From Methylotetracoccus oryzae (lineage in GTDB: Bacteria > Pseudomonadota > Gammaproteobacteria > Methylococcales > Methylococcaceae): a DNA stretch of 64,000 bases. Shown piece by piece: positions 19,810 through 27,881 of the stretch (position 1 is its first letter; each line of letters begins with the position of its first letter). The notes under the pieces were generated by a model. The model was not told where the DNA came from and searched no databases. It saw nothing but the letters and a program-made list of their open reading frames with translations. A program made the position numbers and the translations under genes. The stretch is taken from positions 27,697 to 91,696 of the forward strand of contig NZ_SRSH01000021.1 in assembly GCF_006175985.1 (NCBI RefSeq). The letters are read 5' to 3'.

Positions 19810-20894
19810 TAATCGTCGTCCTCGCGCGGGATCTGGCGCTGCATTTCCTCGGACAGGAGCAGTTGCCCGCCGATCGTGACGATGTGCTCGCCGCCCTTGA
19901 AGCCCGAGCGCACGAACCAGTCGCTGCCGTATTCGACGGCGTCGCGCAGCGGTCGGCGCTCGAACGTGCCTGCCTGGGTTTCCACGTAAACCCAGGCCGA
20001 GCCGCCATGCCACAAGACCGCCGAGGCCGGGATGAAGACGCCGGCGGCCGTGCCGCCCCGGTTGGCGATCCACGCGTCGACCCGCATGCCGGTGCGGAGC
20101 CGCAGTGCGCTGACGTGAAAGAAGTAGGTTTCGCCCTGGACGACGCTATCGGTGTTCGGTGCCGGTGCCAGGAAGTCGGCTACGACGGCATGCTGACGGT
20201 CCCGGTTGCGGGCGACGTAGACCTGGCGGGTGCCGGCCGGCAGTTCCACATTGGCGGGTAGCGCGATCAGCAGCAGTGCTTCACGCCGCGTCAGCAGGCG
20301 GTTCCACAACTCGGAGTCTTCTTCGATCGCCAGCCGGAACAGCTCGGGGCCCCAGCTGTGCAAGGCCTCTTCGCGGATTTCGCCGAGGCGCTGGCGAGTG
20401 GTCGCGGAGCGGACCTGCGCCGCGGTCAGCTCGGAGTCGGCACGGACCAGTTCCTTGTTGGCGATGATGGCTTCCTGGTTGAGCTTCGCCAGGCGGTCGC
20501 GATTCTGGCGGGCCAGGATGCTCGACGCTTCGGCGATCTTGAACTCGGACAGCGCCGCCCGGTAGCGGGCGCGCAGTTCGAGCAAGGGGCTGAGGTCGAC
20601 GATCTTGCCCAGCACGGCCATCTCGGGCTGGATCTCGGCGCGCCGCGCGACGATGATCGCGATGCCGGCCGTTCGCCGTTGAGCCTCGGTCAGCTGCACG
20701 CTTTGCGGGCTGGCCGGTGGGCCGGGGTCGCGGGATACGGCGGCCGACGGAGTGGCCGACGGGGTTTCGTCGCGGTCGTCGTCAGCCGCCGCGCCGGCCA
20801 GGGTCGGCATGCTCGCGGCCAGCGCCAGGCACAGGACGGCGGACGCAAGCTCGCCGCGTCGCCGGCGCGGAGCGCTCGTGGCGGAGCGGGTCAT
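19809..20894 (-). CDS. RND periplasmic adaptor (membrane fusion protein)
   Basis: A 361-residue exported adaptor with a signal sequence (SAVLCLALAASMPTLAGA). The middle holds a long alpha-helical hairpin (RARYRAALSEFKIAEASSIL through RSATTRQRLGEIREEAL). After it comes the barrel region (TGMRVDAWIANRG) and a C-terminal domain ending KGGEHIVTIGGQLLLSEEMQ, the usual MFP closing block. It links the RND permease to an outer-membrane channel. An Asp/Glu-rich patch after the signal (DDDRDE) and at the end (REDDD) is notable but not a proven metal site. Translationally coupled to the pump by a 1-base overlap. Confidence 0.88.
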   Translation of the reverse strand: MTRSATSAPRRRRGELASAVLCLALAASMPTLAGAAADDDRDETPSATPSAAVSRDPGPPASPQSVQLTEAQRRTAGIAIIVARRAEIQPEMAVLGKIVDLSPLLELRARYRAALSEFKIAEASSILARQNRDRLAKLNQEAIIANKELVRADSELTAAQVRSATTRQRLGEIREEALHSWGPELFRLAIEEDSELWNRLLTRREALLLIALPANVELPAGTRQVYVARNRDRQHAVVADFLAPAPNTDSVVQGETYFFHVSALRLRTGMRVDAWIANRGGTAAGVFIPASAVLWHGGSAWVYVETQAGTFERRPLRDAVEYGSDWFVRSGFKGGEHIVTIGGQLLLSEEMQRQIPREDDD

Positions 20895-20967
20895 CCGGGG
20901 AAGCGGAGGTTTGCGACAGGTCCCGAGAGCGGAAATCGCCCTCCGTCAACTGCGGTCGGCCAGCCGG

Positions 20968-21927
20968 TCACGCGGGGCTCGCACCGGGTGCAGCGGTGGG
21001 ATCAACGCTCTCGCGCGGAGGCATCGCGACCCGGACGAAGCGTCCGGCTTCCTGGCGGACGAACTGCTCGAAGGCCCGCCCGGCAGCCGAGAGGCGCTTG
21101 CCGCTGCGATGGACGATGTACCACTGGCGCATGATCGGGAAGCTCTCGACATCCAGCGTGACGATCCGGCCGGCGGACAGCTCCAGCTCCACGGTGTGCA
21201 GCGAAACGATCCCCAGTCCGAGGCCGACCTCGACGCCCTGTTTGATTGCGCCGTTGGTGTTCATTTCCATGCTGGCATTGATGGCCAGCCCGCGTTCCGC
21301 AAAGAACCGCTCGACCGAGCTCCGCGTGCCGGAGCCTTGTTCCCGCATCAGGAACGTTTCCTGCCGGAGTTCTTCGAGCGGGATGCCCTTCCGGGCCGCC
21401 ATCGGATGATGCGGCGGGGCGATGACGACCAGGGGGTTGTCCATGAAAGCTTCGGCGACCAGATCGCCGTCCTCGGGCGGTTGTCCCATCAGCACGATGT
21501 CCGCTTCATTGTCGTCCAGCATGACCAGCAGACCCTTGCGGTTCGTGACCTTGAAATTCACCCGCACCTTGGGATACCGGGCGCAGAAATCGGCGAGCAG
21601 CCGGATGGCGAAATAGCGCACCGTGCTGGCGACGGCCACGACCAGGCGTCCGGCGTCGGTGCCCTTCAATTCCTCGACGATCTGATCGGCTTCCTCGAGT
21701 TGCTGCGAGATCGTCCGGCTGAGCCGGTAAAGCTCTTCGCCGGCCCGCGTCAGATAAATCTTCTTGCCCAGGCGTTCGAACAACGGCAATCCGACAGCCT
21801 CCTCGAACTGCTTGATCTGCATCGATACGGCCGGTTGCGTCAGATAAAGCTCCTCGGCCGCACGGGTGAAACTGAGGCGCCGGGCGACGCGTTCGAAGAC
21901 TTTGAGTTGGCGCAGCGTGATGTTCAT
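20968..21927 (-). CDS. cbbR: LysR-type regulator, CbbR type
   Basis: A 319-residue LTTR with N-terminal winged HTH (LRQLKVFERVARRLSFTRAA, LTQPAVSMQIKQFEE) and a periplasmic-binding-like effector domain. The sequence through QPPEDGDLVAEAFMDNPLVV and LMREQGSGTRSSVERFF matches proteobacterial CbbR, the activator of Calvin-cycle operons that senses metabolites such as RuBP or NADPH. It is divergent from phosphoribulokinase, the arrangement expected for CbbR. A GATAA-N7-TTATC site sits 12 bp upstream of its start codon. Confidence 0.9.
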   Translation of the reverse strand: MNITLRQLKVFERVARRLSFTRAAEELYLTQPAVSMQIKQFEEAVGLPLFERLGKKIYLTRAGEELYRLSRTISQQLEEADQIVEELKGTDAGRLVVAVASTVRYFAIRLLADFCARYPKVRVNFKVTNRKGLLVMLDDNEADIVLMGQPPEDGDLVAEAFMDNPLVVIAPPHHPMAARKGIPLEELRQETFLMREQGSGTRSSVERFFAERGLAINASMEMNTNGAIKQGVEVGLGLGIVSLHTVELELSAGRIVTLDVESFPIMRQWYIVHRSGKRLSAAGRAFEQFVRQEAGRFVRVAMPPRESVDPTAAPGASPA

Positions 21928-21938
21928 CGTGGCGCTAG

Positions 21939-21955
21939 GATAACGATCCCTTATC
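21939..21955. promoter_or_regulatory. Candidate CbbR (LysR-type) binding site
   Basis: GATAACGATCCCTTATC is an inverted repeat GATAA-N7-TTATC that contains the LysR-family T-N11-A pattern (T21941, A21953). It lies 12-28 bp upstream of the cbbR start codon. By family precedent this would be where CbbR autoregulates and possibly activates the divergent prk promoter. Prediction by pattern only. Confidence 0.4.
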
Positions 21956-22285
21956 GGTGACGGTCTGTTTGCCCTGTCGGCTTATGTTACCAAAGCCGCC
22001 CCGCGGTAGCGCAGAGCCGGTTGGCTGCCGGATTCGGTGGGGGTTGCCCGACCCGCGCCGTGACAAGTCCCAGCGCAGTGGTGGATAATTCAGGCGCTAT
22101 AGCGGTCGAACGATCTGCGTTTCGATTGGGTGGAACCGGTATGGCGTACGATGCGTTCGAAGGGAGCGCGGCGGCACGGGACGGGTGACGGGATTGTGGC
22201 TTCCTTGTCCGCCGTCGGGCAGCCGGTCGCGACGGAACTCTCGGCACAGCAGAGCGAACGAATCACCGCGGGCAACACGGCCGTC
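21956..22285. other. cbbR-prk divergent intergenic region
   Basis: About 330 bp without a convincing gene. An open frame runs into prk from 22130, but its residues have no ribosome-binding site or family match, and prk itself starts at 22286. The region should hold the prk promoter and leader; no clear -35/-10 pair could be singled out. Confidence 0.4.
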
Positions 22286-23164
22286 ATGTCGAAGAAGCAT
22301 CCGATCATCGTGACGACCGGCTCCTCCGGGGCCGGGACCACGACGGTCAAAACGGCGTTCGAGCATTTGTTCATGCGGCTGAACATCAAGGCCGCCATCA
22401 TCGAGGGCGATAGCTACCATCGCTACGACCGCACGGAAATGCGTCGCCGGATCGCCAGGGCGAATGCCTTGCAGGAGCATTTCAGCCACTTCTCGATTCA
22501 GGCGAACGTGCTCGACGAACTCGAGGCGCTGTTTCGTCAGTACGGCAAGGACGGCACCGGCCGGCGCCGGCACTATATCCACGACGATGAAGAGGGCGCG
22601 CGCTTTGGGGGCTTGAAGCCCGGTACCTTCACCGAATGGGAGGATCTGCCGCCGGACACCGATTTGCTGTTCTACGAGGGACTGCACGGTGCCGTGGTGA
22701 CCGACACACTGAATCTGCCGCAATACGCGGATCTGCTGATCGGCGTCGTGCCCATCCTGAACCTCGAGTGGATCCAGAAAATCCATCGCGACACGGCCGA
22801 ACGCGGCTACAAGCCCGAGGACGTGACCGACACCATCCTGCGCCGCATGCCCGATTACGTCACCGTCATCACGCCGCAGTTTGCGCTGACCGATATCAAC
22901 TTCCAGCGCGTGCCGACGGTCGATACGTCTAACCCCTTCATTGCGCGCGACATACCGACGGCCGACGAAAGCCTCGTGATCATCCGGATCAACGATCCCG
23001 AAAAATTCGGCGTGGATTTCCCCGGTCTGCTGTCGATGGTGCAGAACTCCTTCATGTCACGCTGGAATACCGTGGTCGTGCCTGGCGGCAAGGTCGGCAT
23101 GGCGATGGAAATCATCTTCCGGCCCATCCTCGAACGCATGATGGAGCAGCGTCGCGCGGCATGA
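22286..23164 (+). CDS. prk: Phosphoribulokinase (class I, proteobacterial type)
   Basis: At 292 residues it has the length of proteobacterial octameric PRK. The P-loop is [13 protein letters not shown] at residues 10-22, followed by [13 protein letters not shown], which contains the catalytic Asp (about 42), and by EGLHGAV and the [10 protein letters not shown] lid region. It phosphorylates ribulose-5-phosphate to RuBP with ATP, the committed step that supplies RubisCO. Divergent cbbR supports Calvin-cycle control. RubisCO is not in the window. The ATG at 22286 begins [12 protein letters not shown] as in homologues. ubiD starts 10 bp after the stop. Confidence 0.96.
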   Translation: MSKKHPIIVTTGSSGAGTTTVKTAFEHLFMRLNIKAAIIEGDSYHRYDRTEMRRRIARANALQEHFSHFSIQANVLDELEALFRQYGKDGTGRRRHYIHDDEEGARFGGLKPGTFTEWEDLPPDTDLLFYEGLHGAVVTDTLNLPQYADLLIGVVPILNLEWIQKIHRDTAERGYKPEDVTDTILRRMPDYVTVITPQFALTDINFQRVPTVDTSNPFIARDIPTADESLVIIRINDPEKFGVDFPGLLSMVQNSFMSRWNTVVVPGGKVGMAMEIIFRPILERMMEQRRAA

Positions 23165-23174
23165 GAACGACGGC

Positions 23175-24650
23175 ATGAAATACCGGGATTTGCGGGAGTT
23201 CATCTCCCAGCTGGAAGAACAGGGTGAGCTCAGGCGTATCGGCATCGAGGTCGATCCTTACCTGGAAATCACCGAAATCTGCGACCGGACCCTGCGGCGC
23301 GCCGGGCCGGCGCTGCTGTTCGAACGCTGCCGCGGCTCGGATGTGCCGCTGCTGGGCAACTTGTTCGGCACGCCGCAGCGCGTCGCACTCGGCATGGGTG
23401 AGAGCAGCGTCGAAGCCCTGCGCGAGGTCGGCAAACTGCTGGCCTTCCTGAAGGAGCCGGATCCGCCCAAGGGCGTGCGCGACATGTTCGACAAGCTGCC
23501 GCTGTTCAGGCAGGTGCTGAACATGCCGGTCAAGGAATTGCGCAACGCGCCCTGTCAGGAGCTGATCCTGTCGGGCAGCGATATCGACCTCGGCCGCTAT
23601 CCGGTCCAGACCTGCTGGCCGGGCGATGTCGGCCCGCTGATCACCTGGGCGCTGGTCATCACGCGCGGCCCGCACAAGGAGCGGCAGAATCTCGGGATCT
23701 ACCGGTTGCAGGTGCTGGAGCGCAACAAGGTCATCATGCGCTGGCTGGCCCACCGCGGCGGCGCGCTGGATTTTCGCGACTGGCAGGCGGCCCATCCCGG
23801 GCAGCCCTTCCCGATCGCAGTGGCGCTGGGCGCAGACCCGGCCACGATCCTCGGCGCGGTCACGCCGGTCCCCGACACGCTGTCGGAATACGCGTTCGCC
23901 GGCTTGCTGCGCGGCTCCAAGACCGAAGTGGCCAAGGCACAGCTCAGCGAACTGCGGGTGCCGGCCAGTGCCGAAATCGTGCTCGAAGGGTTTCTGTATC
24001 CGGACGACAATGCGCCCGAGGGGCCGTTCGGCGACCATACCGGGTATTACAACGAGGTCGAGAGCTTCCCGGTGTTCACGATCGAGCGGATCACGCAACG
24101 GCAGGCGCCGATCTATCACAGCACCTATACCGGCCGCCCGCCCGACGAGCCCGCGATCCTCGGCGTCGCGCTGAACGAGGTCTTCGTGCCCATTCTGCAG
24201 AAGCAGTTTCCCGAGATCGTCGATTTCTATCTGCCGCCCGAGGGCTGTTCCTACCGGCTGGCGGTCGTTAGCATGAAGAAGCAATACCCGGGGCATGCGA
24301 AGCGGGTCATGTTCGGCGTATGGTCCTTCCTGCGGCAGTTCATGTACACAAAGTTCGTCATCGTCGTTGACGACGACGTCGACGTGCGCGAGTGGAAGGA
24401 CGTCGTGTGGGCCATCACCACGCGGATGGATCCGGCGCGCGACCTGACCCTGATCGAGCACACGCCGATCGATTACCTGGATTTCGCGTCGCCGGTGTCC
24501 GGGCTCGGTTCGAAGGCCGGCTTCGATGCCACGAACAAATGGCCGGGAGAAACCAGCCGCGAATGGGGCGTGCCGATCCGGATGCGCGACGACGTCCGCG
24601 AACGGGTCGATGCCTTGTGGGGCAGCCTGGGCATCGACCCGGCCCCGTAA
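23175..24650 (+). CDS. ubiD: 4-hydroxy-3-polyprenylbenzoate decarboxylase
   Basis: A 491-residue UbiD enzyme (E. coli UbiD has 497). Recognisable blocks are [20 protein letters not shown] at the start, [21 protein letters not shown] in the middle (prFMN and metal site) and [14 protein letters not shown], holding the conserved acidic and His residues. It decarboxylates the polyprenyl-hydroxybenzoate intermediate of ubiquinone synthesis using prenylated FMN made by UbiX. Gap to prk is only 10 bp, so cotranscription is likely, and a lipoprotein that may belong to the UbiC superfamily follows 22 bp later. Confidence 0.96.
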   Translation: MKYRDLREFISQLEEQGELRRIGIEVDPYLEITEICDRTLRRAGPALLFERCRGSDVPLLGNLFGTPQRVALGMGESSVEALREVGKLLAFLKEPDPPKGVRDMFDKLPLFRQVLNMPVKELRNAPCQELILSGSDIDLGRYPVQTCWPGDVGPLITWALVITRGPHKERQNLGIYRLQVLERNKVIMRWLAHRGGALDFRDWQAAHPGQPFPIAVALGADPATILGAVTPVPDTLSEYAFAGLLRGSKTEVAKAQLSELRVPASAEIVLEGFLYPDDNAPEGPFGDHTGYYNEVESFPVFTIERITQRQAPIYHSTYTGRPPDEPAILGVALNEVFVPILQKQFPEIVDFYLPPEGCSYRLAVVSMKKQYPGHAKRVMFGVWSFLRQFMYTKFVIVVDDDVDVREWKDVVWAITTRMDPARDLTLIEHTPIDYLDFASPVSGLGSKAGFDATNKWPGETSREWGVPIRMRDDVRERVDALWGSLGIDPAP

Positions 24651-24672
24651 GTACCCCGAATCATATCCGTCG

Positions 24673-25371
24673 ATGAGGCGACCCCTTCACTCGTTCGGTC
24701 GACGGCTTGCGGCGCTTGCGTTCGCCGCGGCGCTTGCGGGTTGTGCCGCAACCCCGGACAAGCCCGCTTGGCCTGACTCCTTCGTGTCGCGGCTCGCGGC
24801 CCAGGCGCTGATTCAGCAACTCAATGCCGAACTCCTGGCCAGCCGCACGGCGACCGCGACGCTCGAAGCCTGGTGCGGCTCCCATCGTCTCGCCGACCCT
24901 CCGCGCGTCTTTGTCCATCGCGTCAGGTCGGGCGACGTCGCACCCACGCCCGAGCAGCGCGAGCGGCTGCGCGTCGAGCCGGAAACCGAGATCAAGTATC
25001 GCCGCGTCCAGCTGCGCTGCGGCGACCGGGTGCTGTCGGAGGCCGAGAACTGGTACGTGCCCGACCGGCTCGAGCCGGAGATGAACGGGCTGCTGGAAAC
25101 CACCGACATCCCCTTCGGCAAGGTCGTCAAGCCGCTGGACCCGTCCCGCAGGACCTTCGCCTCGAAGGTGCTGTGGTCACCGCTGTCTGCCGGCTGGGAA
25201 CTCGAGCCGCAGATGACCGACCGGGATTCCGAGCAGCCTCTCACTATGCCCGCGGCCTTGTTCGAGCACCGCGCACTGCTATTCGACCGTGCCTACCGCC
25301 CCCTGGCTGAGTTGCATGAGGTCTATCGACGCGATCTGCTCGATTTCCCGCTGATGCCGAGCGAGGACTGA
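24673..25371 (+). CDS. Lipoprotein with possible chorismate-lyase-like (UbiC/DUF98) fold
   Basis: A 232-residue protein with a lipoprotein signal (LAFAAALAGCAA, Cys as the first mature residue). The core reads IKYRRVQLRCGDRVLSEAEN then WYVPDRLEPEMNGLL and ETTDIPFGKVVKPL. The order (beta strand, SEAENWYVP, then a D-x-P-F/I-G turn) resembles the UbiC/DUF98 chorismate-lyase superfamily, where DxPxG closes the active site. No product-assigning residue is certain, and an exported UbiC would be odd, so function is unassigned. ATG 24673 begins the signal sequence. The neighbour is ubiD. Confidence 0.65.
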   Translation: MRRPLHSFGRRLAALAFAAALAGCAATPDKPAWPDSFVSRLAAQALIQQLNAELLASRTATATLEAWCGSHRLADPPRVFVHRVRSGDVAPTPEQRERLRVEPETEIKYRRVQLRCGDRVLSEAENWYVPDRLEPEMNGLLETTDIPFGKVVKPLDPSRRTFASKVLWSPLSAGWELEPQMTDRDSEQPLTMPAALFEHRALLFDRAYRPLAELHEVYRRDLLDFPLMPSED

Positions 25372-25543
25372 GTCCGTCAGGCAGCGAATCGGGCCGCTGT
25401 TGGATGGGGAAAGCGCAGGGAATCAGCCACACGCGGCGCGGCACCCGTCAAGGTGGTGGTCCGACGTTGACGAACGCCGTCACACGAGATGTGCCGGTGA
25501 ATGTTCGCGGTGCTGTCCGCCACCATGTGCGGACCGCGCCCGT

Positions 25544-26332
25544 TCAGGACAATCGTGAAGCAGCCCGCAATTCAGCCTTCGCGATCCTTGCTTTGCCTGC
25601 TCCGCGATCGGCCTGGATCGCCAGCGTCTTGACCAGATGCCTGATCTGCTTCAGGTCACAACGGTAAACATCGCGCTTCACCTTGCGCAATAGCTTCTTG
25701 CGCCGAAATTCTGCGATGGCTCTGGAAATGTTCTCCGGAGCGACTCCCATCACGGCCGCCATGTCCTGCCGCCGCAACAAGTTGATCTCGAGGTGGTCGC
25801 TTGAGGTTTCAGTGGCTATCTGGTCGGCAATGAGCCGCAAAATCCGCAGCGCAATCGGACCGCTGGAGTAGCGCGACAGGCTCCGGTCTGCAAATTCGAG
25901 ATTGGCTTGCCATAGGGACATCAGTTGCCGGTAGACCCCGGCATCAGTGCTTCCCAAAGTGGCGAGAACAGCGACGGGAATCCGGCAGATCTGGGCGGAT
26001 CGGATAGCGACCGCACCGTACCGCATGGGCTGCCCAAGCACTGCCTCCAGACCGACTGCGCTGCCGCGCCCCGCCAGCAGCATGATGCGTTCCGTTCCGC
26101 CTTCGGAATAGTCGATCACCTTCACCAGACCTGAGCGAATGATTACGATCGCCTGCGGGTTGTCTGTAGAGCGAAAGACGGACTCTCCCGCAACCACCTC
26201 GCGATACTTGACCGTCGCGGTCGGGTTGCGCAACACAGGGCGGCAGCGGCTGGCAGCCGAAGGATCCATCAGACACTGCAGGCGGCAGCAGTCGGGACAA
26301 CACTCTGAGTGGGCCGGCGCTCCGCCGTTCAT
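25544..26332 (-). CDS. Crp/Fnr-family regulator with Cys-rich N-terminus (FNR-like oxygen/redox sensor)
   Basis: A 262-residue CRP-fold activator. The N-terminus has HSECCPDCCRLQC (Cys 11, 12, 15, 16, 20) and another Cys at 30. Cys116, in AQICRIPV, sits where FNR has Cys122 (SMVCEIPF). This set could ligate a [4Fe-4S] cluster, but the spacing (CxxC then X4-C) is not the E. coli C-X2-C-X5-C. The recognition helix reads GVAPENISRAIAEFR, retaining the E..SR that reads TTGAT half-sites. The cNMP pocket Arg and Ser are not evident. The C-terminal tail beyond the HTH is about 35 residues longer than FNR. Divergent to a secreted-protein gene at 26783. Confidence 0.88.
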   Translation of the reverse strand: MNGGAPAHSECCPDCCRLQCLMDPSAASRCRPVLRNPTATVKYREVVAGESVFRSTDNPQAIVIIRSGLVKVIDYSEGGTERIMLLAGRGSAVGLEAVLGQPMRYGAVAIRSAQICRIPVAVLATLGSTDAGVYRQLMSLWQANLEFADRSLSRYSSGPIALRILRLIADQIATETSSDHLEINLLRRQDMAAVMGVAPENISRAIAEFRRKKLLRKVKRDVYRCDLKQIRHLVKTLAIQADRGAGKARIAKAELRAASRLS

Positions 26333-26782
26333 TTCGAATACCGCGCGATGGTCTCTCGGAAGGGTCGTCGGACCGGGGGGGTCGCATCCATCGGTTGCCC
26401 TCGCTGTTGCCGTGAATCATCAGTCTTCACTGATGCGCAGTTTGCGGTGAGCCCAGACGGCAGACAATTGGCAGAACTGCCTAGTTCGAACGCCTTACCC
26501 CATGTTCGGACACCGTGTGCCGAACCGCCATGCCGGGCTCGGTGTTCGCTGACTCCTCTGCCAGATCCAGGACCGGCGCGTCATTCCCGTCGCAATCTTT
26601 TTCAAAGAAGTGACGAACGTCAGTTACCGGCGGCCTTCCACTGAATACAGTTGCGTCGAGTCTTGTGTGAGTGGGCAGGGACGCGGCTTCTGCGGGCAGG
26701 AAAGCCCTTGCCTCACGCGAGGCGATAACGTCTAGACAAAAAATGGCGAAGGGATCTTGCGATTCAACGAAGGAATGCAGCC
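26333..26782. other. Divergent intergenic region upstream of the FNR-like regulator
   Basis: 450 bp without a supportable gene. It includes an imperfect palindrome GTTCGG-N10-CCGAAC at 26504-26525 and GTTCGAAC at 26484-26491, possible operator sites. No TTGAT-N4-ATCAA FNR box was found. An AAGGA ribosome-binding site for the 26783 gene lies at 26769-26773. Confidence 0.35.
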
Positions 26783-27661
26783 ATGAAAACGAACAAACTC
26801 AATCTAGCCATCGCGCTCATTCTGAGCGGTGCGATGACCACGTCGGTCGCCTTTGCCGCACGTCCGCCGGGTGTTGGCGGCGGCGGAGGTGGCGGTGGCG
26901 GTGGCGGCGAGACCGTCGCTGCCCAAAACCTGTCGGTTCCGGCCATCCTGGTCGGTTCTCTGGGGACTCTTATCTGCGGTACGGAAGAGGCGCCGACAGC
27001 GCTGGTGCCGCCCACGAGTGAACCGCTGACCGGTTACGAGGTCCCGGGCTATTACTACGTCCAGAAGGTGCACACCTGGCAGGCGCAGTGCTTCAACGCC
27101 CCAACGGCATCAGTGTTCGGTGCCTGGGGCGACAATCTTACGGGGGATGCGAGCCTGAAGACCGGCAGCCCGATCCGGGTCGAACTGGTGCTCACGAACA
27201 CGGGCGACTTTTCGGGGTCGATTTCTAACGGAACCCTAAAAGGCTATAGCGTCATCAAACTGGAGCCGAGCAGGCTCGACCGGGAATCCGCCTACGGTCA
27301 CCTGGCCGGCGGTGACTCTACCAGCGGCTGGACTGACATCCCGGTCGATGTCGGGCAGGCGTCGTGGGTGGTACATGACGCCGGCATGCAGATCAGCGTC
27401 CAGCATGTGGCCAGCGGGACGTACACGGTTCCGATCCAGGCAATCGCGCCCGAGATCAACGCCACCGGCAAGATCGTGTACGGGTACAACCTGCGCGTCA
27501 CCGCGGCGGGAACTTACCAGATCCGGTTTCACGCACCCAATGTCACGTTCACGGGTACTGACGCTCTACACGAACTTAACGACGCCAACAACGCGTACCT
27601 CGACATCGTCGTCAGTGGCGGTGGTGGCGGTGGTGGCAAGAAAGGCGGGAGGACAAAGTAG
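26783..27661 (+). CDS. Secreted glycine-rich protein of unknown function
   Basis: A 292-residue exported protein: a signal sequence ending VAFAA, then a run of Gly (RPPGVGGGGGGG, residues 28-42), a central beta-rich domain of about 230 residues, and a C-terminal Gly run followed by basic residues (GGGKKGGRTK). The centre has strands such as RVELVLTNTGDFSGSI and TAAGTYQIRFHAP, resembling an immunoglobulin-like or jelly-roll fold, but no family is recognised. The Gly tracts at both ends look like flexible spacers. It follows an FNR-like regulator across a divergent gap and precedes two more exported proteins. Confidence 0.7.
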   Translation: MKTNKLNLAIALILSGAMTTSVAFAARPPGVGGGGGGGGGGGETVAAQNLSVPAILVGSLGTLICGTEEAPTALVPPTSEPLTGYEVPGYYYVQKVHTWQAQCFNAPTASVFGAWGDNLTGDASLKTGSPIRVELVLTNTGDFSGSISNGTLKGYSVIKLEPSRLDRESAYGHLAGGDSTSGWTDIPVDVGQASWVVHDAGMQISVQHVASGTYTVPIQAIAPEINATGKIVYGYNLRVTAAGTYQIRFHAPNVTFTGTDALHELNDANNAYLDIVVSGGGGGGGKKGGRTK

Positions 27662-27881
27662 TTCTCGCGACGGGAATCGGCGCACATGATCGAGGGCTGA
27701 CGACGACAAGTCGATCTCCCTCGTCACCGGCCGGCCAGGGCAGTGCCTTGACCGGCCCGAGCCGGGCCCCTTTCCCGCGCCGCGCGCGTCATCGCTGAAA
27801 CGTTCCACCTGTCTTGTGTCCTGCGTGCAGCGCAGAAATAGGCGAAGCGCAAGGACCCCAAATCCCCCCGAGGAAAGAATA

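Noticed and set aside
21956..22285. N-terminal extension of phosphoribulokinase from 22130
   Set aside because: No homologue has the extra residues as far as I recall, and [12 protein letters not shown] is the usual start.
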